Source: Clostridium frigidicarnis (GTDB lineage: Bacteria; Bacillota; Clostridia; Clostridiales; Clostridiaceae). From it: DNA of 64,000 nucleotides. The notes below the pieces were generated by a model. That model saw only the letters and a program-made list of their open reading frames with translations, searched no databases and had not been told where the DNA came from. Shown here in pieces: positions 46,000 to 55,078 of the stretch; the stretch's first letter is position 1; each line of letters opens with the position of its first letter. The DNA is taken from the NCBI RefSeq assembly GCF_900111985.1, contig NZ_FOKI01000007.1, positions 62,001 through 126,000 of the forward strand. The letters are read 5' to 3'. The translations under genes were made by a program, and so were the position numbers.

Positions 46000-47100
46000 T
46001 CAACCACAAATAACTTTAAACTCTGTTTTTTCTTTAGAACTGTTAATTAATATGTTCCCATCATGCATTTCTATTATTGTTTTTGCAATAGCTAATCCTA
46101 ATCCTGTTCCTTCTTTTTTATTAGATTTCTTTTCTATTCTATATAACCGCTCAAATAATTTCTTTAAATCCTCTTCTTCTATCATATCTCCATAATTTAT
46201 AAAACTTATTGAAGCCTTATTATTTTCCTTTTTAATATTCACATCTAAATATTTCCCACTACTCCCATATTTAATAGCATTAGATATTATATTTTCAAAT
46301 ACCCTTGCTAATAAAATAGGATCTCCATGAATCCATATTTTAGGTTCTTCTGATGATATTCTATATTTCATATTATTCTGTTGAAACAAAGGAATGAAAC
46401 CTATAGTTACTTGTTCAATTAATTCATTTATATACACTTTAGTTTTGTTTAATTTAATATCTCCATTGCTTATTTTGGTAAATTCAAATAACTGATCTAC
46501 AGCACTTTTTAATTCATTAGCTTTACTAAATGAAACTTCACAATAATGATTTAACTCATCCTCACTATTAAATTTTTTATTTTTTATTAACTCTAAAAAC
46601 CCAATGACAGAGGTGAGAGGAGTTCTTAAATCATGAGATATATTTGTTATTAAATTATTTTTATGCTTTTCCCATTGTCTTTCCTTTTCCATAAGAGCTT
46701 TTATACTAAGGACCATTTCATTAACATCTTCAGCTAAATTACCTAATTCATTCTTTGATTTTATAGGAATATTAATCTCCATATTTCCCTTTGCCACTTT
46801 ATTTACACTAGATGATATTTCTTTTATGTAATTAGTTATTTTATCCATTTTCTTTATAAAGATTAAGCTCATAATTGCTATAAAGATAATAAATATTGCT
46901 GCAATAAATTTAACCATAAACCCAGTATCCGTATTATATAAATTAATAAAATTCGTGTAAAGTTTTGAGTTAGATATATGTAATATCAGAATTATTCCAA
47001 ATAACATTAAAAGAGTAATACCCATAGAAGATAATATTGCTATAAAAAAGTTTATAAAAATGTCTAATTTAATGCTTCTACTCTTCAATTTTATAACCAA
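46000..47100 (-). CDS. Sensor histidine kinase with HAMP domain
   Basis: About 366 residues: two helices near the N terminus (about 12-41 and 50-72) with almost no outer loop, a HAMP linker (about 73-125), HisKA with NISHDLRTPL, HATPase_c with ENIISNAIKYG and GTGLGLAIAK. The short loop suggests sensing within the membrane. It overlaps the regulator gene by 23 bp; the TTG at 47100 has a poor site and TTG at 47088 is an alternative. Third gene of the operon serine hydrolase, regulator, kinase. Confidence 0.9.
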   Translation of the reverse strand: MVIKLKSRSIKLDIFINFFIAILSSMGITLLMLFGIILILHISNSKLYTNFINLYNTDTGFMVKFIAAIFIIFIAIMSLIFIKKMDKITNYIKEISSSVNKVAKGNMEINIPIKSKNELGNLAEDVNEMVLSIKALMEKERQWEKHKNNLITNISHDLRTPLTSVIGFLELIKNKKFNSEDELNHYCEVSFSKANELKSAVDQLFEFTKISNGDIKLNKTKVYINELIEQVTIGFIPLFQQNNMKYRISSEEPKIWIHGDPILLARVFENIISNAIKYGSSGKYLDVNIKKENNKASISFINYGDMIEEEDLKKLFERLYRIEKKSNKKEGTGLGLAIAKTIIEMHDGNILINSSKEKTEFKVICG

Positions 47101-47773
47101 CTCCCCATACTGTTTCTACTATTTTAGGTTCCTTTGGATTTTCTTCAATTTTTTCTCTTAGCCTCCATATATGAACCATCACTGTATTATTTCCTTCAAA
47201 GTATTTTTCTTTCCAAATAGCCTTAAATATTTCCTCAGAATTAAATATTTTCCCTTTTTCACTAGCAAGCAATAGCAATATTTCATATTCAATAGGCGTT
47301 AGCTTTATCTCATTGCCGTACAAGTGTACCTTATGGTTTCTTTTATTAATACTTACACCTTTTATTTCAACTGTATCATTTTCTTCATGCTGTTTAATAT
47401 TTTCATTAAGATAAATATATCTTCTAATTTGAGCCTTAACCCTTGCAAGGAGTTCCATTGGATTAAATGGCTTTATCATATAGTCATCTGCACCCATAGA
47501 TAATCCGTTTATCTTGTCCATATCTTGAGATTTAGCACTTAACATTATAATTGGAATATTGTATTTTTTTCTTATTTCCATACAAACCTGTAACCCATCT
47601 ATCCCAGGCATCATTATATCTAGAACCGCAACATGTATTTTTTCTCTATGGATTATATTCAGTGCCTCAGTACCATTATTTGCTTTAAATACTTTATAGC
47701 CATCATTTCTAAGGTATACTTCCATAAGCTCAAGTATTTCTTCTTCATCATCAACAATCATTATATTAAACAT
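47078..47773 (-). CDS. OmpR/PhoB-family response regulator (VanR-like layout)
   Basis: A 231-residue regulator: receiver with VDDEEE pocket, phosphorylation Asp in VLDIMMPGIDG, MLSAKS and KPFNPME; C-terminal winged helix ending VETVWGVGYKIE. The ATG follows GGGGGAGAG. It pairs with the kinase at 46000-47100 and follows the serine hydrolase gene by 55 bp, so envelope-related control is likely. Confidence 0.93.
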   Translation of the reverse strand: MFNIMIVDDEEEILELMEVYLRNDGYKVFKANNGTEALNIIHREKIHVAVLDIMMPGIDGLQVCMEIRKKYNIPIIMLSAKSQDMDKINGLSMGADDYMIKPFNPMELLARVKAQIRRYIYLNENIKQHEENDTVEIKGVSINKRNHKVHLYGNEIKLTPIEYEILLLLASEKGKIFNSEEIFKAIWKEKYFEGNNTVMVHIWRLREKIEENPKEPKIVETVWGVGYKIEE

Positions 47774-47828
47774 TTCAATCTCTCCCCCATCTTTTGATTA
47801 TGTTTATTTTACCACAATAGACAATAAT

Positions 47829-49766
47829 CTACACTTTTACCCCTAAGAAATTAAAATAATAAATTAACCAAATGAAAGCTATGTTTGCAATAGTCACTAC
47901 AGTAAAATATATTTTATCTCTTTTACCACATACCCTTTTTATCCAAAGCCTTATTATATTTATCAAGCCTACTACACTTAAAATTGTTGAAAACATTAAA
48001 AATGATAATAATATATATAATAAATATATAAATGAAGAATCATTCGTAACTATTATAGAAATTGCTAATACCAAAGCTCCTATAAAGCCAGTTATGTTAA
48101 GTAATGATATTATAAAGTTTAATGAACTGTTTCTCTTTATTTCTTTACTTTTTTCTTTTACATTTCTTTTAAACAATCTTTTTATTCCCTTTAAGATATT
48201 GATTGATATATTTACAATGAACACTACAATAACTAATATAAATAAAATTATATTAAATATTCTTCCATCATAAAAATTTATCTTTTCAAAGGAGTTATGA
48301 CTAACATCATTAAAAGCATAAGTAATCCTTTCATTACTATCTAATTTAAAAGCAAAATCTCCCTTTCCATCTTCCCTTGCAAACACTCCATGTTTTATTT
48401 CAATTAGCTTTGTTATGTTTTCTTCCTTTGCACTTGTGTATTCCTTAAGAGTTAATGTACCATCCTTGTTATCTGTTATTCTTAAATCCATAGTTGTATC
48501 CAATAAGAACCCTATTTTCATTATATTGCTTTTGGAAATTCCATCATAACTTCTATAGGTTCCTTCATATTTACTATAATCTTTATTAGATTTTGCCTTA
48601 AGCTCGCTATATTTAGTACTCTCTTGTGGGTAAAATTGATTTAAGAATTCATCCTCTATATTAAAAGGAAGTGGATTTAGGGAGTTTGTTGCTACGTATA
48701 TCCCTAGCTTTTCCTTTGGCATTAAAAACACAGTGGTAGTAAACCCGGGTAATCCCCCTTCATGCTTTAATATTTCTTGTCCATTCCTATTACTTCTAAT
48801 AAATCCATAACCCATACCTGGTAGAGCTTCATTGTTAGCAAATTGCTTCTCTTTCATTTCCTTTGCTGTCTCTTCTTTTAATATTCTACTTCCCTCAAAC
48901 TCCCCATTGTTTAAATGCATCAACATAAAATTTTCCATATCCATTGGAGTTGCATTTATTCCTGATGATCCTGATGTATATTGATAAGCTAAAGGTACTT
49001 CATTAAATGAGCCATTGTCATACTCATACCCTGTAGCTGTACTATGATTTTTCACTCTTACTAATGTATTATTCATTTTTAAAGGTTCTATTATATTTTT
49101 CTTTATATATTCTTCATAGCTAATACCTGATACTTTTTCAATAACATAGCCTAAAATATTATATCCTTGATTTGAATATCTACTAACTGTATTTGGTTCT
49201 CTCACTACCTTTGGCTTATGATTATCAAAATAGTATTCTTGGGATTTTATATTCTTTTCATTTCTTGTATTCCCATTAATTTCACTGGCTTCATCTACTC
49301 CACTTGAATGAGTTAATAAATTTGCACAGGTTATTACTTCATTATAATTATTGTCAATTTTATATGGTGCAATATACTTTTCTACATTTTCGTTTATATC
49401 TATTTTTCCTTGCTCATATAATTGCATTATGGCTGTAGCCGTAAATAATTTACTTACTGATGCAGCAGGGAAAAGAGTTTCATCTGGATTAACCTCTATC
49501 TTTTTATCTAGGTTACTATATCCATATCCTTTTTTGAAAACTTCCTTTCCATCTTTAACAACTACCACAGCTGATCCTGGTATTTTATATTTTTGCATAT
49601 TTGATGTAAAAAACTTGTCCATAAACTCTTGTACATCTTTGCTATTACTTATATCTTTACTTTTCATATCTTGCTCAGTTAATGCTAAAGCAACATTTCC
49701 TTTTGTACATACCAAAACAATACAACATAATATTACTGTTAAAATTTTATTTATCTTTTTCTTCAC
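47829..49766 (-). CDS. Secreted, membrane-anchored serine hydrolase (class C beta-lactamase/PBP4* fold)
   Basis: A 645-residue protein: signal peptide (1-29), a beta-lactamase-like domain (about 45-390) with S103-x-x-K106 in the SVSK motif, YSN (about 197) and HEGG in place of KTG, then a small beta domain (about 395-500) and a C-terminal region with about four to five helices (about 510-640). The start is GTG six bases after GGGGTGG. Proteins of this layout cleave D-amino-acid peptides, esters or lipids on the cell surface; some confer beta-lactam tolerance. Co-transcription with a two-component system points to a regulated cell-wall role (inference). Confidence 0.88.
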   Translation of the reverse strand: MKKKINKILTVILCCIVLVCTKGNVALALTEQDMKSKDISNSKDVQEFMDKFFTSNMQKYKIPGSAVVVVKDGKEVFKKGYGYSNLDKKIEVNPDETLFPAASVSKLFTATAIMQLYEQGKIDINENVEKYIAPYKIDNNYNEVITCANLLTHSSGVDEASEINGNTRNEKNIKSQEYYFDNHKPKVVREPNTVSRYSNQGYNILGYVIEKVSGISYEEYIKKNIIEPLKMNNTLVRVKNHSTATGYEYDNGSFNEVPLAYQYTSGSSGINATPMDMENFMLMHLNNGEFEGSRILKEETAKEMKEKQFANNEALPGMGYGFIRSNRNGQEILKHEGGLPGFTTTVFLMPKEKLGIYVATNSLNPLPFNIEDEFLNQFYPQESTKYSELKAKSNKDYSKYEGTYRSYDGISKSNIMKIGFLLDTTMDLRITDNKDGTLTLKEYTSAKEENITKLIEIKHGVFAREDGKGDFAFKLDSNERITYAFNDVSHNSFEKINFYDGRIFNIILFILVIVVFIVNISINILKGIKRLFKRNVKEKSKEIKRNSSLNFIISLLNITGFIGALVLAISIIVTNDSSFIYLLYILLSFLMFSTILSVVGLINIIRLWIKRVCGKRDKIYFTVVTIANIAFIWLIYYFNFLGVKV

Positions 49767-49936
49767 AATTAACCACCCCTTAAACTCTTTAGTTACATTC
49801 TATATGAAGAAAAATCTTTAATTTTAACTTTTTTCTTACGGAAATTTAAAGATTTTATAATTATTATTTTTTAAATACACTCCATATCCATTTTCCTTAT
49901 TAGGATTAGGTGATTATAACATTGTATTTTAAAAAC

Positions 49937-50006
49937 AAAAAAATCCACGACAAAACTGTCGTGGATTCTAATGATTCAGGCGATACGTAACCTTTGAAAT
50001 CAACCA
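49937..50006 (-). repeat. Terminator/tail repeat, degenerate copy
   Basis: A perfect hairpin AATCCACGACA/TGTCGTGGATT, then ATTCAGGCGATACGTAACCTTTGAAATCAACC, which is the core and tail of the copies at 31.7 and 35.7 kb with changes in the core (GATTCAGGCGAT for TGGTGGAGGCGAT). It lies downstream of the GNAT gene at 50121 and should terminate it. The rest of the 49767-50120 gap holds only a 19-codon open frame (50031-50090) of no clear origin. Confidence 0.7.
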
Positions 50007-50120
50007 TTTTATCTAATCATTCATTTATACTTACAATTCTAAAAAAGCTTCAATATTATCTATATTTTCTTTAATACTATTTTCTCTCATACTTAAAACC
50101 CGAAATCTCAGTATATTTTA

Positions 50121-50618
50121 TTACTTTCCTATAACTTTTCTCATATATAGCATACCTTCGTTTTTAGGTCCATAAACATCTGGTAAAATACCAACTGGAA
50201 CGAATCCGTTCTTACCATAAAAAGCAATTACGTTATAATCACCAGCATAAGTATGCATATACATACAATAAACATTTTTCTCTTTTGGATATTTTTCAGC
50301 ATACTTTAACAATTTTGAACCATATCCAATATTCCTTGTACCCTTAATTACACCCATTTTAATAACTTCACAGCTATTAAAACCTTCATTTATTCCATCC
50401 GGTGCTTCATCTATTAAAATTGTAATAATACCTAAAGCACTGCCCTCTTCATCAAATCCACAAAAAAACTTTGCACCATTGTAATATAATCTATCTATTC
50501 TTCTTTTCAACCATTCTAAATGTTTCTTATTTCCCACATTAAAAAGGCTATATTCAACTTCTCCCATCAATTCATAAAATATTGATATTTCATCTTGTAA
50601 TATTTCTCTAATCTCCAT
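50121..50618 (-). CDS. GNAT-family N-acetyltransferase
   Basis: A 165-residue single-domain acetyltransferase. The acetyl-CoA pyrophosphate loop is near GTRNIGYGSKLLKYAE (R/Q-x-x-G-x-G/A form), and a C-terminal AFYGKNGFVPVG strand-helix is typical. The substrate is not readable. Monocistronic, ATG eight bases after GGGAAA-type sequence, ended by the tail repeat at 49.95 kb. Confidence 0.85.
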   Translation of the reverse strand: MEIREILQDEISIFYELMGEVEYSLFNVGNKKHLEWLKRRIDRLYYNGAKFFCGFDEEGSALGIITILIDEAPDGINEGFNSCEVIKMGVIKGTRNIGYGSKLLKYAEKYPKEKNVYCMYMHTYAGDYNVIAFYGKNGFVPVGILPDVYGPKNEGMLYMRKVIGK

Positions 50619-50737
50619 ATTTCACATTTCCCTTTCAAATACAATATATGAATATGTTACCTTATATTGTTTATTATGTAAATGTGTACATTAACACAAC
50701 AACTGTCCAGCAAACTTACTATTATTGGTTATATAGC

Positions 50738-50810
50738 AAAAAAATCCACAACATTTCTGTCATGGATTTTTGGGTATAGGCAAAGCACGATATTCGTATC
50801 CTTGATTTTT
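50738..50810 (-). repeat. Terminator/tail repeat, most degenerate copy
   Basis: Hairpin AAAAATCCACAAC/TGTCATGGATTTTT followed by AGGCAAAGCACGATATTCGTATCCTTGA, which keeps only scattered parts of the core and tail. It is 3' of the Dxs-like gene (stop at 51048), beyond the dispersed repeat, and may act as a terminator. Confidence 0.55.
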
Positions 50811-50905
50811 TTATAAACCCTTATAGTGTTGTTGTAGAAGGTGGAGAAGTTGTTAAATAGAGTTTTAATATAAACTTTTGACACATCCACATTTTATTAT
50901 TTATT

Positions 50906-50988
50906 AAGACACATTCCAAAAATAACAAGTCAGTATGCTAGTCTATTTTGTGTCATTTTTGACTTGTTATTTTCTTTCACGTGCCTAA
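50906..50988. repeat. Dispersed palindromic repeat, copy 4
   Basis: Arms 50906-50932 and 50960-50988 (AGACACATTCCAAAAATAACAAGTCA against TGACTTGTTATTTTCTTTCACGTGCC) around GTATGCTAGTCTATTTTGTG. Lies between the GNAT gene and the Dxs-like gene, 60 bp from the latter's stop. Confidence 0.8.
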
Positions 50989-51047
50989 TAATCTAGATAC
51001 CCATGTATAACTATAAATCTATTCAACTTTATATTTTAAATTCAAGT

Positions 51048-52808
51048 CTATTTAAGAGCTTTTTTTATATCTGATATTATTAACTCATCAGTTAAATGAT
51101 AGCGTCTATATAATTCTTCTATTGATACACTATCAGTAAATTCTTTTGAAGCCCCAAAGTTTAATACTTTCATATCTTTATCTCCGTAAAATCTTGAAAT
51201 CTTTTCACCAAATCCACCATCAAGTATTCCATCTTCTAATGTTATTACTAACTTATGATTATCTAATAACTCAGTTAGTAAATTTTTATCTATTCCACTT
51301 ATAAATCTAGGGTTTATTAATGTAGCATTTATACCTGTTGTTTCTTTTAATTTTCCTTGTACTTTTTCTCCAAGATGATAAAAACTTCCTAGACCAATTA
51401 TTGCTACTTCACTTCCATCTTTTACTTTTTTATAAGTGTTTAAGTTGTCAAAGCTAAGCTCAACTTCAACGGTAGCTGATACTACACCCATGTTCGGAAC
51501 ACGTATTGCTACTGGATATTTATCTTGTTCTATTCCCCACTCCATCATAGCAATGTATTCTTCCTTATTAGTTGGCGCAAGATAGACTATGTTTGGTATA
51601 TTAGATATTAAAGGAATATCAAATATTCCATGATGTGTTACATCACTTCCGGTTATTCCTCCACCATAAACCATGATAAGTGCAGGATTATTATTTATAG
51701 CAAGATCTTGAGATAATTGATCATAAGTTCTTTGTATAAATGAACTAAAAAATGATGCAACAGGTTTACCTCCTTGTGATGCTATACCTGATGCAAGTGC
51801 TATTGCATGTTCTTCAGCTATTCCAACATCTATAAATTGATCTTTAAATTCATGTCTAAATGAGCCTAACCCAACTGGACCAGGAGTAGCAGCTGTTATT
51901 GCTACTATGCTACTATCTTTTCTAGCTTTTTGTGATAAAAATTCACCTGCTATACCTCCATAAGTTTCACCATTATTTTTAACTAGCGGCTCTTTAGTTT
52001 TTAAGTCAAATGGCATTACCCAGTGGAAGGCTTCTTTATTTTCCTCTGAATCTTTATACCCTTTTCCTTTTACTGAGTGTATATGAACTACAACTGGATG
52101 ATCTATATCCTTAACTTTTGAAAATGTTTCAATTAATGATTCAATATTATTTCCATCTTTAACATAATAATAATCAAATCCTAAAGATTTAAAAAAGTTA
52201 TTTTCTGATTTTCCGTAAGTTTCATGAAGTAGTGCTAAGTTTTTATAAAGACCTCCGTAGTTTTCTGCTATAGACATATCATTATCATTTACTAGTATTA
52301 TTATATTTTTTCCTGATGCAGCTGCATTATTTAGTCCTTCAAAAGCTTCTCCACCACTTAAGGAACCATCTCCTATAACAGCTATAATATTTTCATTGCC
52401 GCCCTTTACGTCGCGAGCCTTTGCTAATCCACACGCTAAACTAACTGAAGTTGATGTATGCCCTATTGTAAAAAAATCATGTTCACTTTCATCAGGTGAA
52501 GTGTATCCTGTAACACTTTTATATTCAGCTGGATTTATAAATGCATGCTTTCTTCCAGTTAAAATTTTATGTGTATATGATTGATGAGAGACATCATAAA
52601 CTATCTTATCTATGGGTGAATTAAATACACAGTGTAGTGCTATAGTTGCTTCAACCATACCTAAATTTGGTCCAAAGTGCCCACCTATTGTGCTTACTTT
52701 TGTTATTATACTCTCTCTTATCTCACTAGATAATATTTTTAGTTCATCACTAGTAAGTTCTTTTAAATCTTTTGGTCCATTAATTTTATTTAAAATATTT
52801 AGTAACAT
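51048..52808 (-). CDS. dxs: 1-deoxy-D-xylulose-5-phosphate synthase-like protein (short Dxs paralogue)
   Basis: A 586-residue thiamine-diphosphate enzyme with Dxs order: N-terminal GGHFGPNLG and HQSYTHKILTGR, the ThDP motif GDGSLSGGEAFEGLNNA...NDND (about 146-180), central pyrimidine-binding domain with DVGIAEEHA (about 325), and transketolase C domain. It would make DXP from pyruvate and glyceraldehyde phosphate for isoprenoids, thiamine and pyridoxal. It is about 35 residues shorter than housekeeping Dxs and stands alone beside a MerR regulator, so it may be a secondary, regulated copy with a different acceptor. ATG follows AAAGGAGAAA. Confidence 0.85.
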   Translation of the reverse strand: MLLNILNKINGPKDLKELTSDELKILSSEIRESIITKVSTIGGHFGPNLGMVEATIALHCVFNSPIDKIVYDVSHQSYTHKILTGRKHAFINPAEYKSVTGYTSPDESEHDFFTIGHTSTSVSLACGLAKARDVKGGNENIIAVIGDGSLSGGEAFEGLNNAAASGKNIIILVNDNDMSIAENYGGLYKNLALLHETYGKSENNFFKSLGFDYYYVKDGNNIESLIETFSKVKDIDHPVVVHIHSVKGKGYKDSEENKEAFHWVMPFDLKTKEPLVKNNGETYGGIAGEFLSQKARKDSSIVAITAATPGPVGLGSFRHEFKDQFIDVGIAEEHAIALASGIASQGGKPVASFFSSFIQRTYDQLSQDLAINNNPALIMVYGGGITGSDVTHHGIFDIPLISNIPNIVYLAPTNKEEYIAMMEWGIEQDKYPVAIRVPNMGVVSATVEVELSFDNLNTYKKVKDGSEVAIIGLGSFYHLGEKVQGKLKETTGINATLINPRFISGIDKNLLTELLDNHKLVITLEDGILDGGFGEKISRFYGDKDMKVLNFGASKEFTDSVSIEELYRRYHLTDELIISDIKKALK

Positions 52809-52861
52809 ATTAATTTCTCCTTTATTTGTAATTTAAATTGCTTGTGCTTGCTATATTGATT

Positions 52862-52892
52862 AGTATACATCTTAGAGTAAACTCTAAGTCAA
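52862..52892 (-). promoter_or_regulatory. MerR-type promoter of the Dxs-like gene
   Basis: Minus strand TTGACT (52887-52892), 19-bp spacer, TATACT (52862-52867). The spacer contains the perfect dyad CTTAGAGTAAACTCTAAG (52871-52888). An overlong 19-bp spacer with a central dyad is the signature of promoters that MerR-family activators untwist. Confidence 0.8.
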
Positions 52893-52915
52893 TAGATAAT
52901 TTAAAATAATTTTAC

Positions 52916-52946
52916 TTTACTTAGAGTTCACTTTAAAGGTTATAAT
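52916..52946 (+). promoter_or_regulatory. MerR-type promoter of the merR gene itself
   Basis: Plus strand TTTACT (52916-52921), 19-bp spacer with the imperfect dyad CTTAGAGTTCACTTTAAAG, TATAAT (52941-52946). It shares the half-site CTTAGAGT with the divergent promoter, so the regulator probably activates its own gene too. Confidence 0.75.
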
Positions 52947-53008
52947 ATGATATCATTTATGTAAAGAAATCTAGTGTAAGTAATTAGATATTCTAAGGAG
53001 GTAATACT

Positions 53009-53383
53009 ATGCATTATACTATTAAAGAGGTATCTAAAAAATATAATTTATCTACTCATTCTCTTCGCTATTATGAAAAAGAAGGTTTACTTCCTTTTGT
53101 CGAGCGTAATGAACAAGGTAATAGAATCTTTAAAGATAAAGACTTTGAATGGCTTGATATAATATGTTGTCTAAGAAATACTAATATGCCTATATCTAAG
53201 ATTAAAGAGTATGTTGATTTGTGCCTAGAAGGTCCTGAGACTATATGTAAGCGTGAAGATATACTTTTAAAACATAAGGAATATATAGAAAATGAGATAA
53301 AAAACTTTAATTCTTATCTTGGAATTGTAGATAATAAGATAAATCATTATATTAAAGAGCAAAAATCTATTATATGTAAATAA
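53009..53383 (+). CDS. MerR-family transcriptional activator
   Basis: A 124-residue protein with N-terminal MerR helix-turn-helix (IKEVSKKYNLSTHSLRYYEKEGLL), wing (NEQGNRIFKDKDFEWL) and a dimerisation helix (about 80-115) as an antiparallel coiled coil. There is no metal-binding cysteine pair typical of MerR/CueR and no large ligand domain, so the signal is unknown. It is divergent from the Dxs-like gene, and both promoters have 19-bp spacers with matching dyads. ATG follows AAGGAGG. Confidence 0.92.
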   Translation: MHYTIKEVSKKYNLSTHSLRYYEKEGLLPFVERNEQGNRIFKDKDFEWLDIICCLRNTNMPISKIKEYVDLCLEGPETICKREDILLKHKEYIENEIKNFNSYLGIVDNKINHYIKEQKSIICK

Positions 53384-53599
53384 TTTACATTATTATCTTT
53401 CTATAGTTTGTGTGCTGTTAAGGGATTTACTTTTTCAAGTTCCAATTTAAATAGAAACTATCTTGAAAAAATTATACATAGCAATGAAGATCCTATCTCC
53501 TCTTTAATATTATTTATTGATAAAATATCAAAAATAGTAGCCCCACATAGAATTGCAAGCTACTGTGATACCAGTTGCCTAAGCAACTAGAATTGTATA
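53384..53599. other. Region after merR, no gene supported
   Basis: A 60-codon plus-strand open frame (53408-53590) lacks a ribosome binding site and resembles nothing I know. It could be a relic, since its composition is less AT-biased than the spacer around it. Transcription from merR would run through it to the terminator at 53600. Confidence 0.35.
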
Positions 53600-53628
53600 A
53601 GTAGAGTGCACCAACACTCTACTTTTTT
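53600..53628 (+). terminator. Rho-independent terminator downstream of merR
   Basis: A perfect 9-bp stem AGTAGAGTG/CACTCTACT, six-base loop, then TTTTTT. Confidence 0.85.
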
Positions 53629-53769
53629 ATTATCCACATTTCATATTTATGTTATATCAAATTTTTATAAAAAATAAACATATACAATTATTTTGTATTT
53701 AAAAATTTCTATCTAACTAACATGTAAATTCCTACTTATTTACTTTTAATTATACTCAAAATATCTGAC

Positions 53770-54855
53770 TTACTTAATATAATATTTTTTATATAGTTCT
53801 AACTGAATCTCTTTTCTCATATCCCAAATATTGCATTCCTGATTGGATAAAACCACAAGACTTATATCTTTTTCTGGGTAATAAGAGAACATAGCTGATA
53901 CACCATAATTGCAACCATCTTTATATATGCAGAATGGTTCTTTTTCATCATTTATCATAAAAAATTCAAATGCATATCCATTTCTTTTGTATAACCCTGG
54001 TATTTCATAAACTTCTTTTGCATCGCAAAAATTACAGTGTGCATGCATTAATATATCTGAGTATTCCTTATTAAGAAGTGTGCCATTTTGAATACCAATT
54101 AAAAACCTATTCAAATCTTCTGCAGTAGTATATGCACCACCATCCGCTGTTCCTATAGGAGGATAAGAATAGATATTCTTTTTATACCCAAGAATATTAT
54201 CCTCTTTATCCGTAATATTTATATATCCTTCTGCAGTATTCTCATTAATACCATCCATAGAGAAAAATCCTGTACCACTCATGCATACCTTTTCAAATAT
54301 ATTTTTAGCTACATAATTTTGATATTTCATTCCTGTTATTTTTTCAATTACAAGACCAAGAAGTATAAAAGAGCAATTGCAATATCTAACATTATTGCCT
54401 GCTTTAAAGTTTGGTTCCTTATAAGCAAAGTTTTTTAAGAAATCTTTGCATTCTCTTATTGCATAATTAGGACTATCGATAAATAATGCTTCATAGTCTT
54501 CTCCTGCTTCCTCATCAGCATCATCAGCAATACCTGATGTATGATTCAATAATTGTTCAATTGTAACATCATCAGGTATTTTTGTTCCCTTCAAATCAAT
54601 TATATTTACGATTTTATCATCTAAATTCAATTTCCCTTGTTCAACAAGTTTCAGTACAGCTACTGCCGTAAAAACTTTAGTCACTGATGCTGTATCAAAG
54701 CTTGTATCAACTTCATTTTTTATTTTAAATGCTCTGTTTGCATAACCATATGCCTTTTCAAATACTGTCTCACCTTTAATTTTAAGCATACACACTCCAC
54801 TAAAATTTTGTTCTGTGGCATAGTAATTACATATTGTTTCCATAAATTTTCTCAT
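53770..54855 (-). CDS. Serine hydrolase, class C beta-lactamase/PBP4* family (cytoplasmic form)
   Basis: A 361-residue protein without signal peptide. Active-site SVTK (about 57-60), a tyrosine motif YCN (about 165) in RYCNCSF, and no clear KTG. These enzymes act as esterases or D-amino-acid peptidases. ATG at 54855 chosen because GGGGGG lies seven bases upstream; a TTG start 21 bases earlier is unlikely. It has no close operon partner. Confidence 0.85.
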   Translation of the reverse strand: MRKFMETICNYYATEQNFSGVCMLKIKGETVFEKAYGYANRAFKIKNEVDTSFDTASVTKVFTAVAVLKLVEQGKLNLDDKIVNIIDLKGTKIPDDVTIEQLLNHTSGIADDADEEAGEDYEALFIDSPNYAIRECKDFLKNFAYKEPNFKAGNNVRYCNCSFILLGLVIEKITGMKYQNYVAKNIFEKVCMSGTGFFSMDGINENTAEGYINITDKEDNILGYKKNIYSYPPIGTADGGAYTTAEDLNRFLIGIQNGTLLNKEYSDILMHAHCNFCDAKEVYEIPGLYKRNGYAFEFFMINDEKEPFCIYKDGCNYGVSAMFSYYPEKDISLVVLSNQECNIWDMRKEIQLELYKKYYIK

Positions 54856-55078
54856 GTTATATCCCCCCACTTCCAACCATTAAACTTAATCATTTACATT
54901 AACGTATATTAAAAAGATAAATTAACACTACCCAATCTACTATTTACCATAACATTTTTGGTTAATATTGTATATGACGATCATTCTACCTTATTACTTA
55001 TGGTTATGATTCAGCGTAACTACTCCAAATGAAGTTTTGTCATTTTTAATTATCCCTATTTATATGTTATCATTATTT

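Noticed and set aside
31654..50810. Integron attC array
   Set aside because: The tails lack the GTTRRRY/RYYYAAC core sites and there is no IntI-like integrase; the core matches the tmRNA 3' end instead.
53408..53590. 60-codon open frame after merR
   Set aside because: No Shine-Dalgarno and no recognisable family; kept only as a possible relic within the intergenic note.
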